A DNA stretch of 64,000 bases from Actinacidiphila paucisporea (GCF_900142575.1 NZ_FRBI01000009.1:62001-126000), one strand, 5' to 3'. Counted from the first letter of the stretch, positions 1 to 8,626 are shown. Numbers and translations: made by a program. The notes: generated by a model from the letters alone, not told the origin.

Positions 1-1626
1 GCGCACCGCGTCGCCGACCTTGTACGCGGCATAGCCGTCCACGCCGTGATGGCGGTAGGCGGCCTGGTTCGGCGGGTCGTACGGGAGCTCGTTCTGGAAC
101 ATGACCGTCCGGCCGTTGTCGCCGTTCCACACCACGTTGTACTTCTGGAAGTGCTCCACGAACAGGCCGGTGGCCAGTACGTTGTCGCCGTTGACCACGA
201 CGCCGGACTCGGCGGTGTTCACCGTCCAGCCCACCCCGCTGCCGTGGTCGGCACGCCAGGCCCAGATGTGGTCGAGCAGCACGTTGTCGCTGTTGACCAC
301 CAGCGCGGTGCCGGTGCGGCCGGGGCCCGCGCCGCCGATACGGAAGAAGACGTCCTGCACCGACGTCGGGTCCTGCGGGTCGCTGCGCCGCCCGTGCCCG
401 CTGCCGATCTCCAGCAGCGACCGCGACTCGGTCTCGCCCGCGTCGAAGAGCAGGCCCGCGATCCGCACCCCGCGCACGTCGTCCACCCGCATCGCGACCG
501 CGCCGCCGGCCGGGGTGAGCGTCGCGAAGCCGAGGCCGAGCACCACGGTGCCCGCCCACTTGACCTTGACGGTGCCCGTCAGCTTGTAGATACCCGGGGT
601 CAGCAGCAGGTGCTTGCCCTGCGCCAGCGCCTTGTTGATGGTGTGCACCGAGTCGGAGGGCTTGGCGACGAAGAACTGCTCGATCGGGATCGAGCTGCCC
701 GGTGTGTGCCCCGCGCTCCACGTCGCGCCCGCCGTCTCGCGCCGCAGCGCGGGCAGGAACACCCGGTAGCGGCCGGTCCCGTCGACGTAGAGGAAGGGCT
801 TCTCGCGGCTGAGCGGGGTGGTCGGCAGCGTGGTGTAGGGCGGGTCGGGGAAGGACTGCTCGGGGGCGCCGGTCACGCCCGCGAAGACCTGGTTCCACAC
901 GCCGTTGGACCAGCCGCCCACCGCGCTGTTGCGGGTCAGCCACTGCTGCTGCGAGGCGTTGACGACCTGGCCGTCGACGACCGAGTCGGCGATGAAGCCG
1001 CCGCTGGAGAAGCCGCCTTGGCGGGGGAAGAGGAAGAGCCGGCCGCGGATGTGCACCCGGCGAAGCGGCGCCGCCTGCGACACCGCCCACCAGTTGGCCC
1101 CGTCGGTCGGGTTGACCGCCAGGTTCTCCGCCGAGCGCCAGAAGTTGGTGAGCGCGCTGTCACCGCCGCCGGGCTGCGGCTGGCCCTCGACGCGGACGGC
1201 GCCGTTGATCGTCACGTCATCGGGGGAGAGGCCGAGTCCGGCGACCGAGGTGTAGTAGCCGAGTTGGGCGTCCACGTCGTAGTCACCGGGCTTGAACAGG
1301 AACGCGAAGCGGCCGGTGCCGAACTCGCTGGTGACCTGCTGCTGGGCGGCGGCGTCCAGCGCGGCCTGGATGTCGGCGGTGGGGGTCGCGGGGTCGAAGA
1401 CCCGGACGTTGGGGCCGAAGTCCGGCTCCGCGGGCGCCTGCGGGCGCACCTGGCCGCCGCGCGCGGCGGCGGGAGCCGCGGCCGCGCCGAGCGGTACGGC
1501 TGACGCGAGAGCCGCCGTGGCGATGAACGAACGCCGGCTCAGCGCGCTGTCCGCGGGAGCGTCGGGCGTTTCCAGGTCCCTGTCCCGGTCGGGGAGTTCA
1601 CTGCCTGCGGCCCTGAACGACGACAT
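1..1626 (-). CDS. Exported right-handed beta-helix protein, GH55-like (C-terminus outside window)
   Basis: The gene reads leftwards from an ATG at 1626 (purine-rich AAGGTGAT ribosome site just upstream) and is still open at base 1, so 542 codons are visible and the C-terminus is missing. Residues about 30-55 form a Tat-type signal (SRRSFIATAALAS followed by an Ala-rich stretch). The mature part starts FGPNVRVFDP and is rich in short hydrophobic turns with repeated VNSDNV/VNGDNV-like rungs, typical of a pectate-lyase-like parallel beta-helix. Such Streptomyces proteins resemble GH55 exo-beta-1,3-glucanases and are often labelled 'adenylyl cyclase' or 'coagulation factor 5/8 domain protein' in databases; nothing here looks like a cyclase. 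A beta-glucan-directed secreted enzyme is my inference. Two LacI-type palindromes lie 58-127 bp upstream of the start. Confidence 0.7.
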   Translation of the reverse strand, partial: MSSFRAAGSELPDRDRDLETPDAPADSALSRRSFIATAALASAVPLGAAAAPAAARGGQVRPQAPAEPDFGPNVRVFDPATPTADIQAALDAAAQQQVTSEFGTGRFAFLFKPGDYDVDAQLGYYTSVAGLGLSPDDVTINGAVRVEGQPQPGGGDSALTNFWRSAENLAVNPTDGANWWAVSQAAPLRRVHIRGRLFLFPRQGGFSSGGFIADSVVDGQVVNASQQQWLTRNSAVGGWSNGVWNQVFAGVTGAPEQSFPDPPYTTLPTTPLSREKPFLYVDGTGRYRVFLPALRRETAGATWSAGHTPGSSIPIEQFFVAKPSDSVHTINKALAQGKHLLLTPGIYKLTGTVKVKWAGTVVLGLGFATLTPAGGAVAMRVDDVRGVRIAGLLFDAGETESRSLLEIGSGHGRRSDPQDPTSVQDVFFRIGGAGPGRTGTALVVNSDNVLLDHIWAWRADHGSGVGWTVNTAESGVVVNGDNVLATGLFVEHFQKYNVVWNGDNGRTVMFQNELPYDPPNQAAYRHHGVDGYAAYKVGDAVR

Positions 1627-1683
1627 GAGCGATGATCACCTTCTACCACCTGAAGCCGGCAGCCCTACGGAATGTGGGCGGCT

Positions 1684-1695
1684 GAGAGCGCTCTC
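1684..1695. promoter_or_regulatory. LacI-family operator candidate, copy 1
   Basis: GAGAGCGCTCTC is a perfect 12-bp palindrome, 58 bp upstream of the start of the GH55-like gene. It has the central AGCGCT core of Streptomyces LacI-family sites such as the CebR box but different flanks. An identical copy lies at 1742-1753. Confidence 0.65.
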
Positions 1696-1741
1696 TCGCA
1701 GACGTACCCTGCGGTGTGCGGGGCGCGCTGTCAAGATGGAT

Positions 1742-1753
1742 GAGAGCGCTCTC
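1742..1753. promoter_or_regulatory. LacI-family operator candidate, copy 2
   Basis: Second exact copy of GAGAGCGCTCTC; the match to copy 1 extends to TGAGAGCGCTCTCTC. Centre-to-centre spacing of the copies is 58 bp, which would suit two dimers or a looped tetramer. The remaining bases 1756-2020, between this site and the end of the TetR gene, hold nothing I recognise. Confidence 0.65.
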
Positions 1754-2020
1754 TCCTGTGCCTGGCCACCCGCCTCACAGTCGTACCATCCGCCACGACA
1801 GGGGCTGTTCGTGCCCGTTCGGCACAGGGTGGCGGCGGGGTCGCCCGCGACTCGTGCACGGGGCTGTGACCTGCGGATTCGTGCCGGGAGCCGGCTGGTG
1901 GCAGGGGTGCGAGGGCGGCCTCGCCGAAGGCGCGGGCGGGGCGGCGGCGGGCGATTACGGTGTCGTAACTGTTGCGTGTGCGTCAGGTCGCGGGGACGGT
2001 GCCGGGCACGTCCGCGGCGG

Positions 2021-2587
2021 TCACGCGCCCGCGGCGACGGCCTTGAGTTCGGCCAGCGACTCCCGCATCAGCTGCGCCAGTTCCTTGTCGTCCGGGCCGC
2101 CGACCCAGCGTCCGAAGGCGATCCGGAAGACCGCGATACCCGCCTCGGCCGCCAGGCTCGCGGCCGGCTCCGCGACCCCGCGCCGGTGCAGGGCCTCCGC
2201 GGTGGCCGCGGAGAGGGTGGCGAGTTTGATCAACTCCCGTTCCCGCAGCTCGGTGTTCGCGGTGATGACGGACTGGCGCCGCCGGGCGTACGGGCGGCGC
2301 TCCTGCATGAGGTCGCCGATGGCGTCGAGGCCGGCGGCGACCGCGTCGATCGGCGCCGCGCCCTCGGGAGCGCCGTTCACGGCGGCGACCAGCAGCTCCT
2401 GGAGTTCGGCCGAGCCGGAGAACAGCACTTCGCGCTTGTCGGCGAAGTGCCGGAAGAACGTCCGCTCGGTGAGTCCGGCCCGCCCGGCGATCTCGGTGAC
2501 CGTGGTCTGCGCGAAGCCGCGCTCGACGTAGAGGTCGAGTGCGGCCTGCTCCAGGCGGCCCCGCGCGTTCGGCTGCCATCTACCCAT
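2021..2587 (-). CDS. TetR/AcrR family transcriptional regulator
   Basis: A 188-aa one-domain repressor. The N-terminal helix-turn-helix is clear (TTVTEIAGRAGLTERTFFRHF, roughly residues 25-45) and is followed by the usual KREVLF junction into the all-helical ligand domain. I chose the ATG at 2587 because it begins the conserved MGRWQPNARGRLEQAALDLY start region. A -10 hexamer TAGACT sits 7 bp before that ATG, so the transcript is probably leaderless. It is divergent from the epimerase gene, and two near-identical 15-bp imperfect palindromes lie between them, so it probably represses itself and the neighbour. The ligand is unknown. Confidence 0.85.
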   Translation of the reverse strand: MGRWQPNARGRLEQAALDLYVERGFAQTTVTEIAGRAGLTERTFFRHFADKREVLFSGSAELQELLVAAVNGAPEGAAPIDAVAAGLDAIGDLMQERRPYARRRQSVITANTELRERELIKLATLSAATAEALHRRGVAEPAASLAAEAGIAVFRIAFGRWVGGPDDKELAQLMRESLAELKAVAAGA

Positions 2588-2605
2588 GCCCGTGAGTCTA
2601 CGTGA

Positions 2606-2620
2606 TGGCAGCGGCTGACA
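2606..2620. promoter_or_regulatory. TetR operator candidate, copy 1
   Basis: TGGCAGCGGCTGACA is an imperfect inverted repeat (TGGCAG / CTGACA) just upstream of the TetR -10 element. It lies in an 18-bp direct repeat, GATGGCAGCGGCTGACAT, which recurs with two changes at 2636-2653. Confidence 0.6.
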
Positions 2621-2637
2621 TGGGGTGCTACGGTTGA

Positions 2638-2652
2638 TGGCAGGAGCTGACA
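2638..2652. promoter_or_regulatory. TetR operator candidate, copy 2
   Basis: TGGCAGGAGCTGACA, the second copy of the palindrome at 2606-2620, 32 bp further on and 68 bp before the epimerase ATG. Placement of the two copies would allow control of both divergent promoters. Confidence 0.6.
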
Positions 2653-2720
2653 TCGTCCCCCTCGAGCCGGAACCGTGGCACCAGGAGGGCCGGCTCATCC
2701 GTCAACCGGAGGTCTTTCCC

Positions 2721-3638
2721 ATGCGTGTATTCGTCACCGGCGCGTCCGGCTGGATCGGCTCCGCCGTCCTGCCCGAACTCATCGGCGCCGGCCACGAGGT
2801 CGTCGGCCTCGCCCGCTCCGACGCCGCGGCCCGCACGGTCGGCTCGACCGGGGCCGAGGTGCTGCGCGGCACCATCGACGACCTCGACATCCTGCGGGGT
2901 GCGGCCCACGACTCCGACGGGGTGATCCACCTCGCCTTCAAGCACGACATCGCCTTCTCCGGCGGCTTCGAGGCCGCCGCCGAGGCGAACCAGCTCGCCG
3001 TCGACACCATCGGCGAGGTCCTGGCCGGTTCCGACCGCCCCTTCGTCCTCGCCGGCGGCGTCCTCGGACTCGCGCCGGGCCGCGTCGCGGTCGAGGGCGA
3101 CGGGCTCGGCCCTGACCAGCAGGGCATCTCCGGCGGCCTGGCCCTCCGCCTGGCCACCGCCCGCTCGATGGTCGACCTCGCCCCCCGAGGCGTCCGCACC
3201 TCCGTCGTGGGCCTCGCCCCGACGATCCACGGCGACGGCGACCACGGCTTCATGGCGGCCCTGGTCGCCATCGCCCGCGACAAGGGCGCCGCCGGTTACC
3301 TCGGCGACGGCTCCGAGCGCTGGCCCGCGGCCCACCGGCTCGACGCGGCGCGGCTGTTCCGGCTGGCACTGGAGAAGGCCCCCGCGGGCTCGATCCTGCA
3401 CGGCGTCGCGGACGAGGGCGTGCCGCTGCGCACCGTCGCCGAGGTGATCGGCCGCCACCTCGGCGTCCCGGTCACCTCCGTCGCCCCGGACGACGCGGCC
3501 GCCCACTTCACCTGGCTGGCCCCCCTGCTCGCCCTCGACAGCCCGGCGTCAAGCGCCCGCACCCGCGAACTGGTGGGCTGGCAACCGGTGGAGCCGGGCC
3601 TCATCGAGGACCTGGAGAAGGGGCACTACTTCCGCTGA
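2721..3638 (+). CDS. NAD(P)-dependent epimerase/dehydratase family (extended SDR) protein
   Basis: A 305-aa Rossmann-fold oxidoreductase. The N-terminal nucleotide-binding motif VTGASGWIG is at residues 4-12, and the body resembles atypical extended SDRs that act on small carbonyl or sugar substrates. I do not see a clear YxxxK catalytic pair, so the reaction is uncertain. The start at 2721 is supported by CCGGAGG eight bases upstream. It is divergent from the TetR gene and probably its main target; such TetR-SDR pairs often deal with reactive or xenobiotic carbonyls (inference). Confidence 0.85.
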   Translation: MRVFVTGASGWIGSAVLPELIGAGHEVVGLARSDAAARTVGSTGAEVLRGTIDDLDILRGAAHDSDGVIHLAFKHDIAFSGGFEAAAEANQLAVDTIGEVLAGSDRPFVLAGGVLGLAPGRVAVEGDGLGPDQQGISGGLALRLATARSMVDLAPRGVRTSVVGLAPTIHGDGDHGFMAALVAIARDKGAAGYLGDGSERWPAAHRLDAARLFRLALEKAPAGSILHGVADEGVPLRTVAEVIGRHLGVPVTSVAPDDAAAHFTWLAPLLALDSPASSARTRELVGWQPVEPGLIEDLEKGHYFR

Positions 3639-4029
3639 GGGCCGTCCCGGATCCGTGGTGGATCAGCCGTGCGGCATCGGACGCGGTGCATCGGGTCGCC
3701 CATACGCCCGATCGCACCGGGTCGTACGCGGACGGGCCCGGCAGGGCGGCGAGGCACCGTGGCCGTCGTCGCACGCCCACCGGGGATCCCGGGACCGACC
3801 TGGAGGTCGGCAGGGCGTATCCGTACGGTCCCGTCGTCCGCCGTGGGCGGGGCCGGCGGGGTCTGGTGCGCGTGATCGCAAGGCGGCGGGTCGTCCTCGT
3901 AGGGGGCCTACTCGGACGACCGACGACGCTGGGGGCCCTCCCGCCGAAGGCAGGGGGCGAGCGTGCGTCCCAGGCCCTGTCGGCCAGCCGGGACTGTGCG
4001 GACACGCCCCAGCACCTCAGGTCCGGCCT
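3639..4029. other. Non-coding or decayed stretch
   Basis: About 390 bases between the epimerase and the GNAT remnant. All frames are broken or have no recognisable protein content, and I found no convincing promoter, hairpin or RNA gene. It is probably older remains of the decayed locus that continues at 4030. Confidence 0.4.
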
Positions 4030-4226
4030 CCAGGGTGACGGCTACGCCACCGAGGCCGCCGCGACCACGCCCGTGACGTCATCGTAGGGCGGGGCCTGAT
4101 CGCCGTCATCCGCCCGGACGACGAGCCGTCGCGGCGCGTGTCGCCGAGAAGATCGGCCTGCCCTTCGAGCGCGACGCCGTCTGCCGCTCCGGCCCGCCTG
4201 TCCGCGTCCACGCCGGCCGCCTGTGA
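4030..4226 (+). pseudogene. GNAT-family N-acetyltransferase, decayed C-terminal remnant
   Basis: Three reading frames read in turn give the C-terminal half of a GNAT acetyltransferase: GYATEAA in frame 2 (about 4037), then GLIAVIRPDDEPSRRV in frame 1 (4093-4140), then VAEKIGLPFERDAV and PVRVHAGRL plus a TGA in frame 3 (4140-4226). These match the acetyl-CoA-binding loop, the 'NxxSRRVAEKxG' helix and the terminal strand of the family. An extra TG near 4139 explains the second shift. No start or N-terminal half is visible, so the gene is dead. Confidence 0.65.
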
Positions 4227-4324
4227 CGACCGGCCGGGCACGGGGGGACGCACGACGTGGCCCGCCGGCCGCATCAGTGCATACGGGGGCCCGGGTGACG
4301 CGATGTCCGTCGGGCGGGAGGCGT

Positions 4325-5128
4325 TCAGACGGTCAGCACCTGGACGCCCGCCTCCTCGAAGGCGGTGACGGCCGCCGCGGGGGCGGCGGTGTCGGTCACC
4401 AGCGTGTCGACGGCGCCGGTGGCGCAGATACGGGCGAAGGCGCGGCGGCCGATCTTGGAGGAGTCGGTGGCGACCACGACGCGGCGGGCGCGTTCCGCGA
4501 GCAGGCGGTTGGTGCTCGCCTCGTCCTCGTGGTGGGCGTAGACGCCCTCGGCCGGGTCGATCGCGTCGATGCCGAGGACCGCGATGTCCAGGGTGACCTG
4601 CCGCAGGATGCCGTCGGCGAGCGGGCCGGTCAGCTCGTAGGACTGCGGGCGGGCGACGCCGCCGGTCACCACCAGCTTGATCTGCGGCCGGATGACCAAC
4701 TCGCCAGCGATGTTCAGCGCGTTGGTGACCACGGTGAGCACCGGCGGCCGGCCGGCCGAGCCGGCGCCGGCGGCCTCGGCGAGGTCGCCGCGCAGCGCCA
4801 GCGCCCGCGCGACCTCCGTGGTCGTGGTGCCGCCCGTCAGCCCGACGACCTGGCCGGCCGCGACCATCGCGGCGACCGCCGCGGCGATGCGCTGCTTCTG
4901 CGGGGCGTTGCGCGCGGTCCGGTACCGCAGCGGCAGCTCGTACGACACGCCGTGCGCGACCGCACCGCCACGGGTCCTGATCAGCATCTGCTGCTCGGCG
5001 AGCTGGTCGAGGTCGCGGCGGATGGTCGCGGTCGAGACCCGCAGCGCGTCCGCCGCCTCCTCGACGTCGAGCCGGCCGTGCTCGGCCAGCAGGTCGAGCA
5101 GCGAGGTCCACCGGGCGTCCCGGGACAC
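4325..5128 (-). CDS. DeoR/GlpR family transcriptional regulator
   Basis: A 267-aa regulator with an N-terminal DeoR helix-turn-helix (LDVEEAADALRVSTATIRRDLDQL split around residues 20-45, then the RTRGGAV hallmark) and a C-terminal DeoRC sugar-phosphate sensor related to ribose-5-phosphate isomerase (GTTTTEVARAL, ATDSSKIGRRAF). Such proteins repress sugar-catabolic genes and respond to phosphorylated sugars. The GTG start at 5128 is supported by AGGAGTG eight bases upstream. No metabolic gene is adjacent, so the target is not evident. Confidence 0.88.
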   Translation of the reverse strand: MSRDARWTSLLDLLAEHGRLDVEEAADALRVSTATIRRDLDQLAEQQMLIRTRGGAVAHGVSYELPLRYRTARNAPQKQRIAAAVAAMVAAGQVVGLTGGTTTTEVARALALRGDLAEAAGAGSAGRPPVLTVVTNALNIAGELVIRPQIKLVVTGGVARPQSYELTGPLADGILRQVTLDIAVLGIDAIDPAEGVYAHHEDEASTNRLLAERARRVVVATDSSKIGRRAFARICATGAVDTLVTDTAAPAAAVTAFEEAGVQVLTV

Positions 5129-5293
5129 AGGGTCACTCCTCTCGGCCGCGCGGCGTCCGCCCGCCACGCGCGGGCGCCGCGGCCCGTCATCCGGCCAGCG
5201 TCGCACACCGCGTCCCGCCCGCCGCCCCCCGGGCCCGCGGCCGGCCGGGCCATGTCGCCGATCCGGCCCGCGCTCCCGGCCGGGGCTCAGGCC

Positions 5294-5728
5294 CTACCCC
5301 TGAGCCGCCGGCTGCTCGCTGCGGGACCTGATGCCCTGGGCCTCCAGCGCCAAGTAGCGGCGGACGAGGCCGCCCGCCAGGAAGCCGATCGGCCAGGCCA
5401 GGAAGCCGGACTGGTCGAGGGTCAGGGTGAGACGCGTGCCGTCGCCGTCCGGCTCGACCAGGTGGGTGGCGCGGGAGAGGACGCCGGGGGCGCGGGACTC
5501 CCAGACGAAGGAGGTGCCCTCGTCGACGCGGGTCACGGTCCACAGGGCCTTGCGGAGCTTCGGCTGGCGCACGTCGAAGCGGGCGCCGAGTGTGGGGCGC
5601 GGGGTGTCGAGGCCGCGCACGGAGGTCATGGACGCGGTCAGTTCCGGCCAGCGTTCCACGTCGGTGAGGATCTGCCAGACACGCGGGGCCGGGGCGGCGA
5701 TGGTCGACGCGTACGAGTAAGTGGGCAC
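5294..5728 (-). CDS. SRPBCC (START-like, polyketide cyclase/AHSA1 superfamily) protein
   Basis: A 144-aa single-domain helix-grip protein. The pattern is typical: an N-terminal strand with charged 'VWQILTDVERWPELT', a central antiparallel sheet (FDVRQPKLRKALWTVTRV) and a long C-terminal helix preceded by the FLAWPIGFLAGG segment. The family binds hydrophobic ligands in a deep cavity; the partner is unknown here. The GTG start at 5728 has AAGGAG six bases upstream. It is on the same strand as the AraC gene upstream, 33 bp away, so the two may be co-transcribed. Confidence 0.8.
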   Translation of the reverse strand: MPTYSYASTIAAPAPRVWQILTDVERWPELTASMTSVRGLDTPRPTLGARFDVRQPKLRKALWTVTRVDEGTSFVWESRAPGVLSRATHLVEPDGDGTRLTLTLDQSGFLAWPIGFLAGGLVRRYLALEAQGIRSRSEQPAAQG

Positions 5729-5761
5729 CGTGCACTCCTTCTGACCGGGGGGCGCCCCACC

Positions 5762-6724
5762 CTATTGCCCGGGTCGGCCGCCCTGCGTGTGCACCCTGCG
5801 GTAGCGGCCCGGTGCCAGGCCGCACCACCGCTTGAATGCGTGCGCGAAGGCGAATTCCGAGGTGTAGCCCACCTGCGCGGCGACCGAGGACAGCGGCAGC
5901 GCCGAGGTCGCCAGCAGTCTGGCCGCAAGCGTCATCCGCCACCACGTGAGGTAACTCAGCGGCGGTCGCCCGGTCAGCGCGGCGAAGCGCCGGGCGAAGG
6001 CGGCTCGCGACAGGCCGGCCTCGCGGGCCAGCCGTTCGACCGTCCAGGGGTCGGCCGGGGTGCGGTGCATCGCGCGCAGCGCGGCCGTGACCGGCGGGTC
6101 GTTCAGCGCCGCCGCCCAGCCGGCCGGGCCGCCGTCCCGCAGCGGCGCGTCCTCGTACCACGCCCGCAGCGCGTACAGCAGCAGCGCGTCGAGCAGCGAC
6201 GGCACGATCGCGTCGGTGCCGAGCCGCGGCCGCTCCAGCTCCCCGGCCAGCAGGCGTACGGCCGTGGCCGTTTCCTGGTGTCTGGCCGGCGCCGCGGCGA
6301 CGTGGACGACGTCGGGCAGTTCGGCGAGCAGGGGGTGTCCGCGCTGCGGATCGAGGGGGTAGCCGCCGGACAGCACCAGGGTCGCGGGTCCGTCACCGGC
6401 CGCCGGGCGGTGCCCCGCGACAGGCGGCGTCGTGACCGCCGTGCCGGGGCTGTCGGCCAGCACATGGCCCGTCCCGCGCGGCAGCAGCACCACGTCGCCG
6501 GGGCCGACGTCGACGGCCGGGCGACCGGCGGTGGGCCGCAGCACGCACATGCCGCGCAACACCACCTGGAAGCCGGCCGACCCGGGTGCGGCCGTGAACT
6601 CCCTTGCCCAGGGGGCGTGATAGCGCATCAGCGCCGACCGCGGTCGCCCGGCGCGGAGCACCGCGAGCACATCGCTGAGTACGTCCACCTCGGGACGATA
6701 CCCAGCGGCGAGACGGACACGCAT
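5762..6724 (-). CDS. AraC family regulator with N-terminal cupin domain
   Basis: A 320-aa protein of the cupin_6/AraC type. Residues about 10-190 form a cupin-like sensor (VDVGPGDVVLLPRGTGHVLAD is split over about 80-100). The C-terminal about 100 residues are two helix-turn-helix motifs: WTVERLAREAGLSRAAFAR, and PLSSVAAQVGYTSEFAFAHA followed by FKRWCGLAPGRYRR. These proteins usually control small oxidoreductase or xenobiotic genes. The first ATG in frame (6724) is used; a later start near VDVLSDV cannot be excluded. It lies just upstream of the SRPBCC gene on the same strand. Confidence 0.85.
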   Translation of the reverse strand: MRVRLAAGYRPEVDVLSDVLAVLRAGRPRSALMRYHAPWAREFTAAPGSAGFQVVLRGMCVLRPTAGRPAVDVGPGDVVLLPRGTGHVLADSPGTAVTTPPVAGHRPAAGDGPATLVLSGGYPLDPQRGHPLLAELPDVVHVAAAPARHQETATAVRLLAGELERPRLGTDAIVPSLLDALLLYALRAWYEDAPLRDGGPAGWAAALNDPPVTAALRAMHRTPADPWTVERLAREAGLSRAAFARRFAALTGRPPLSYLTWWRMTLAARLLATSALPLSSVAAQVGYTSEFAFAHAFKRWCGLAPGRYRRVHTQGGRPGQ

Positions 6725-6826
6725 AAAGCCGGTTCCGTCATGTACGGCCCGTCTCCCGGCTCAACTGCTCGGGTGATCGGGCGAGTCAGGACCCGGTGAG
6801 GCGTCGTGCCGCCGCCGCCATGGCAC

Positions 6827-6854
6827 TTGACAACGCGTCGGCCGCCGGTAGTTT
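6827..6854 (+). promoter_or_regulatory. Vegetative promoter of the mannanase gene
   Basis: TTGACA (6827-6832) and TAGTTT (6849-6854) are separated by 16 bp, a good match to an HrdB-type promoter, about 100 bp upstream of the mannanase start. I see no CebR-type palindrome beside it. Confidence 0.55.
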
Positions 6855-6955
6855 CTTGGTGCTTAACCGGTACAGCGTTCGGGTCGCCATCCGGCTCCGC
6901 TGTCGCCTTTGCAGCCTTCCTGTCAGGGAACGTCCGGACATTCCGAGGAGAATGC

Positions 6956-8560
6956 ATGAGACTCCCAGCACGACGCGCTTGGCTGGCGGCCCTCGCCGCG
7001 GTGACGACGGCACTGATGATGGCGCTCCTCGTCATCGGCGCCCCAGGCCCCGCCCGGGCCGCCGGCGCCGGCTTCGTCCAGCGCTGCGGCACGCACTTCT
7101 GTGTCGACGGCAAGACCGCCTACTTCGCCGGCGCCAACTCCTACGACCTGTTCACCTTCGGCAGCGGCTCGGGTGACACCGAGACGCAGTACATGGACAA
7201 GGCGGCCATCGACAGCGAGATGGCCAACATGGCCGCGGACGGCGTCACGGTCGTCCGCACCTGGATGTTCGACCACGAGACCTGGCACGGATTCGAGCCC
7301 GCCAAGAACACCATGAACGAGCAGCAGTGGGCCGAGTTCGACTACGTCCTCTCCTCGGCGGCGCAGCACGGCCTGCGGGTCGTCCCGACGATGGAGAACT
7401 ACTGGACGGCTTACGGCGGCGTCAACACCGTGCTCGGCTGGGAAGGCGCCTCCACGTCCAACTCGGGGAACTTCTTCGACCCCGCCAAGTGCCCGGGCTG
7501 CCTGGCCGACTACGAATTCTACGTCAACTACGCGCTCAACCGGGTCAACCACTACACCGGCGTCGCGTACAAGAACGACCCGACGATCTTCTCCTGGGAG
7601 CTGATGAACGAGCCCCGCTACCAGGACGAGACCCCGGCGGAGAACACCGCGGGCACCGTCTTCCGCGCCTGGGAGGACAAGGTCGGCGCGTACATCAAGA
7701 ACATCGACCCCAATCACATGGTCGACAACGGCATCGAGGGACAGGGCAGTTCGTACGGCTACGGCAGCGACAACGGGGTGCCGTACACCTATGAGTGCCA
7801 GTCGCCGGTGATCGACTTCTGCTCCGCGCACATCTACCCGACCGAAGGCTGGGCGAACCTGTCCGTGAGCTCCACCCAGGCACTGGTGGCCAAATACATC
7901 ACCGACGCGCACACCGGGGCGGGAAAGCCCTTCTTCCTGGGGGAGTTCAACACCTCGGCGAGCACCCGCAGCACCTACTGGCCGGCCATCTACAGCACGA
8001 TGGAGGCGGGCAACGGCGACGCGGACGCCTTCTGGTGGTACATGAACACCAGCAAGGACGGCAACTACGGGGTGATGCACGGCGACGCGGCGCTCACGTA
8101 CTTCACCGCGCACTCCAACGTGAACAAGGCCAAGGGCGGTAACACCACCCCGCCGACGACCCCCCCGACCACCCCGCCCACGACTCCGCCCACCACGCCT
8201 CCGACGACGCCTCCGACGACGCCTCCGACGACTCCGCCCACCGGCGCCTGCTCGGTGCACTACGCCATCAGCGACTGGGGCAGCGCCTTCAACGCCGACG
8301 TGACCATCACCAACGGCGGCGCCGCGATCAACGGCTGGTCGCTGGTCTTCAGCTTCCCCGGCAGCCAGCGGATCACCAACATCTGGAACGCGGTGCAGAC
8401 CCAGAGCGGCAAGCAGGTCACCGCGACCAACGCCCCCTACAACGCGGGTGTCCCGGCCGGCGGCACGGTCAACTTCGGCTTCAGTGCCAGCTCGACAGCC
8501 GGTACGAACGGGGTGCCGGCCGCCTTTACCCTCAACGGCAAGGCATGCAAGGTGTCCTGA
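6956..8560 (+). CDS. Secreted GH5 endo-beta-1,4-mannanase-like enzyme with C-terminal CBM2
   Basis: A 534-aa exported glycosidase. Residues 1-36 are a signal peptide (MRLPARRAWLAA, then an Ala/Leu core ending ARA-AGA). The GH5 TIM barrel covers roughly 40-395, with the acid/base Glu in ELMNEPR (E219) and the nucleophile in FLGEFN (E330). A Thr/Pro linker built of repeated TTPP units (about 397-425) leads to a family 2 cellulose-binding module starting CSVHYAISDWGSAFNADVTI. The sequence around TMENYWTAYGG fits the mannanase branch of GH5, but activity on another beta-glycan is possible. The ATG at 6956 is preceded by CGAGGAGA. A strong terminator follows at 8581. Confidence 0.85.
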   Translation: MRLPARRAWLAALAAVTTALMMALLVIGAPGPARAAGAGFVQRCGTHFCVDGKTAYFAGANSYDLFTFGSGSGDTETQYMDKAAIDSEMANMAADGVTVVRTWMFDHETWHGFEPAKNTMNEQQWAEFDYVLSSAAQHGLRVVPTMENYWTAYGGVNTVLGWEGASTSNSGNFFDPAKCPGCLADYEFYVNYALNRVNHYTGVAYKNDPTIFSWELMNEPRYQDETPAENTAGTVFRAWEDKVGAYIKNIDPNHMVDNGIEGQGSSYGYGSDNGVPYTYECQSPVIDFCSAHIYPTEGWANLSVSSTQALVAKYITDAHTGAGKPFFLGEFNTSASTRSTYWPAIYSTMEAGNGDADAFWWYMNTSKDGNYGVMHGDAALTYFTAHSNVNKAKGGNTTPPTTPPTTPPTTPPTTPPTTPPTTPPTTPPTGACSVHYAISDWGSAFNADVTITNGGAAINGWSLVFSFPGSQRITNIWNAVQTQSGKQVTATNAPYNAGVPAGGTVNFGFSASSTAGTNGVPAAFTLNGKACKVS

Positions 8561-8580
8561 CCCAGGACGCCGCCGAACAC

Positions 8581-8626
8581 CGGCCACGGCCCCCCGCTGC
8601 CCGACGGCAGCGGGGGGCCGTGGCCG
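8581..8626. terminator. Strong hairpin terminator after the mannanase gene
   Basis: A perfect 21-bp inverted repeat (8581-8601 and 8606-8626) with a 4-base CGAC loop, 20 bp after the mannanase stop codon. There is no U-tract, as is common in actinomycetes. Confidence 0.85.

Noticed and set aside
1-1626. Possible adenylyl cyclase, as such proteins are often named in databases
   Set aside because: The visible sequence has a Tat signal and beta-helix turns and no nucleotide-cyclase motifs; the name looks like a propagated error.
8146-8240. Short-period repeat that could be taken for a CRISPR or satellite array
   Set aside because: It is the in-frame Thr/Pro linker of the mannanase (a similar one lies at 9781-9880 in the expansin gene); there are no unique spacers.
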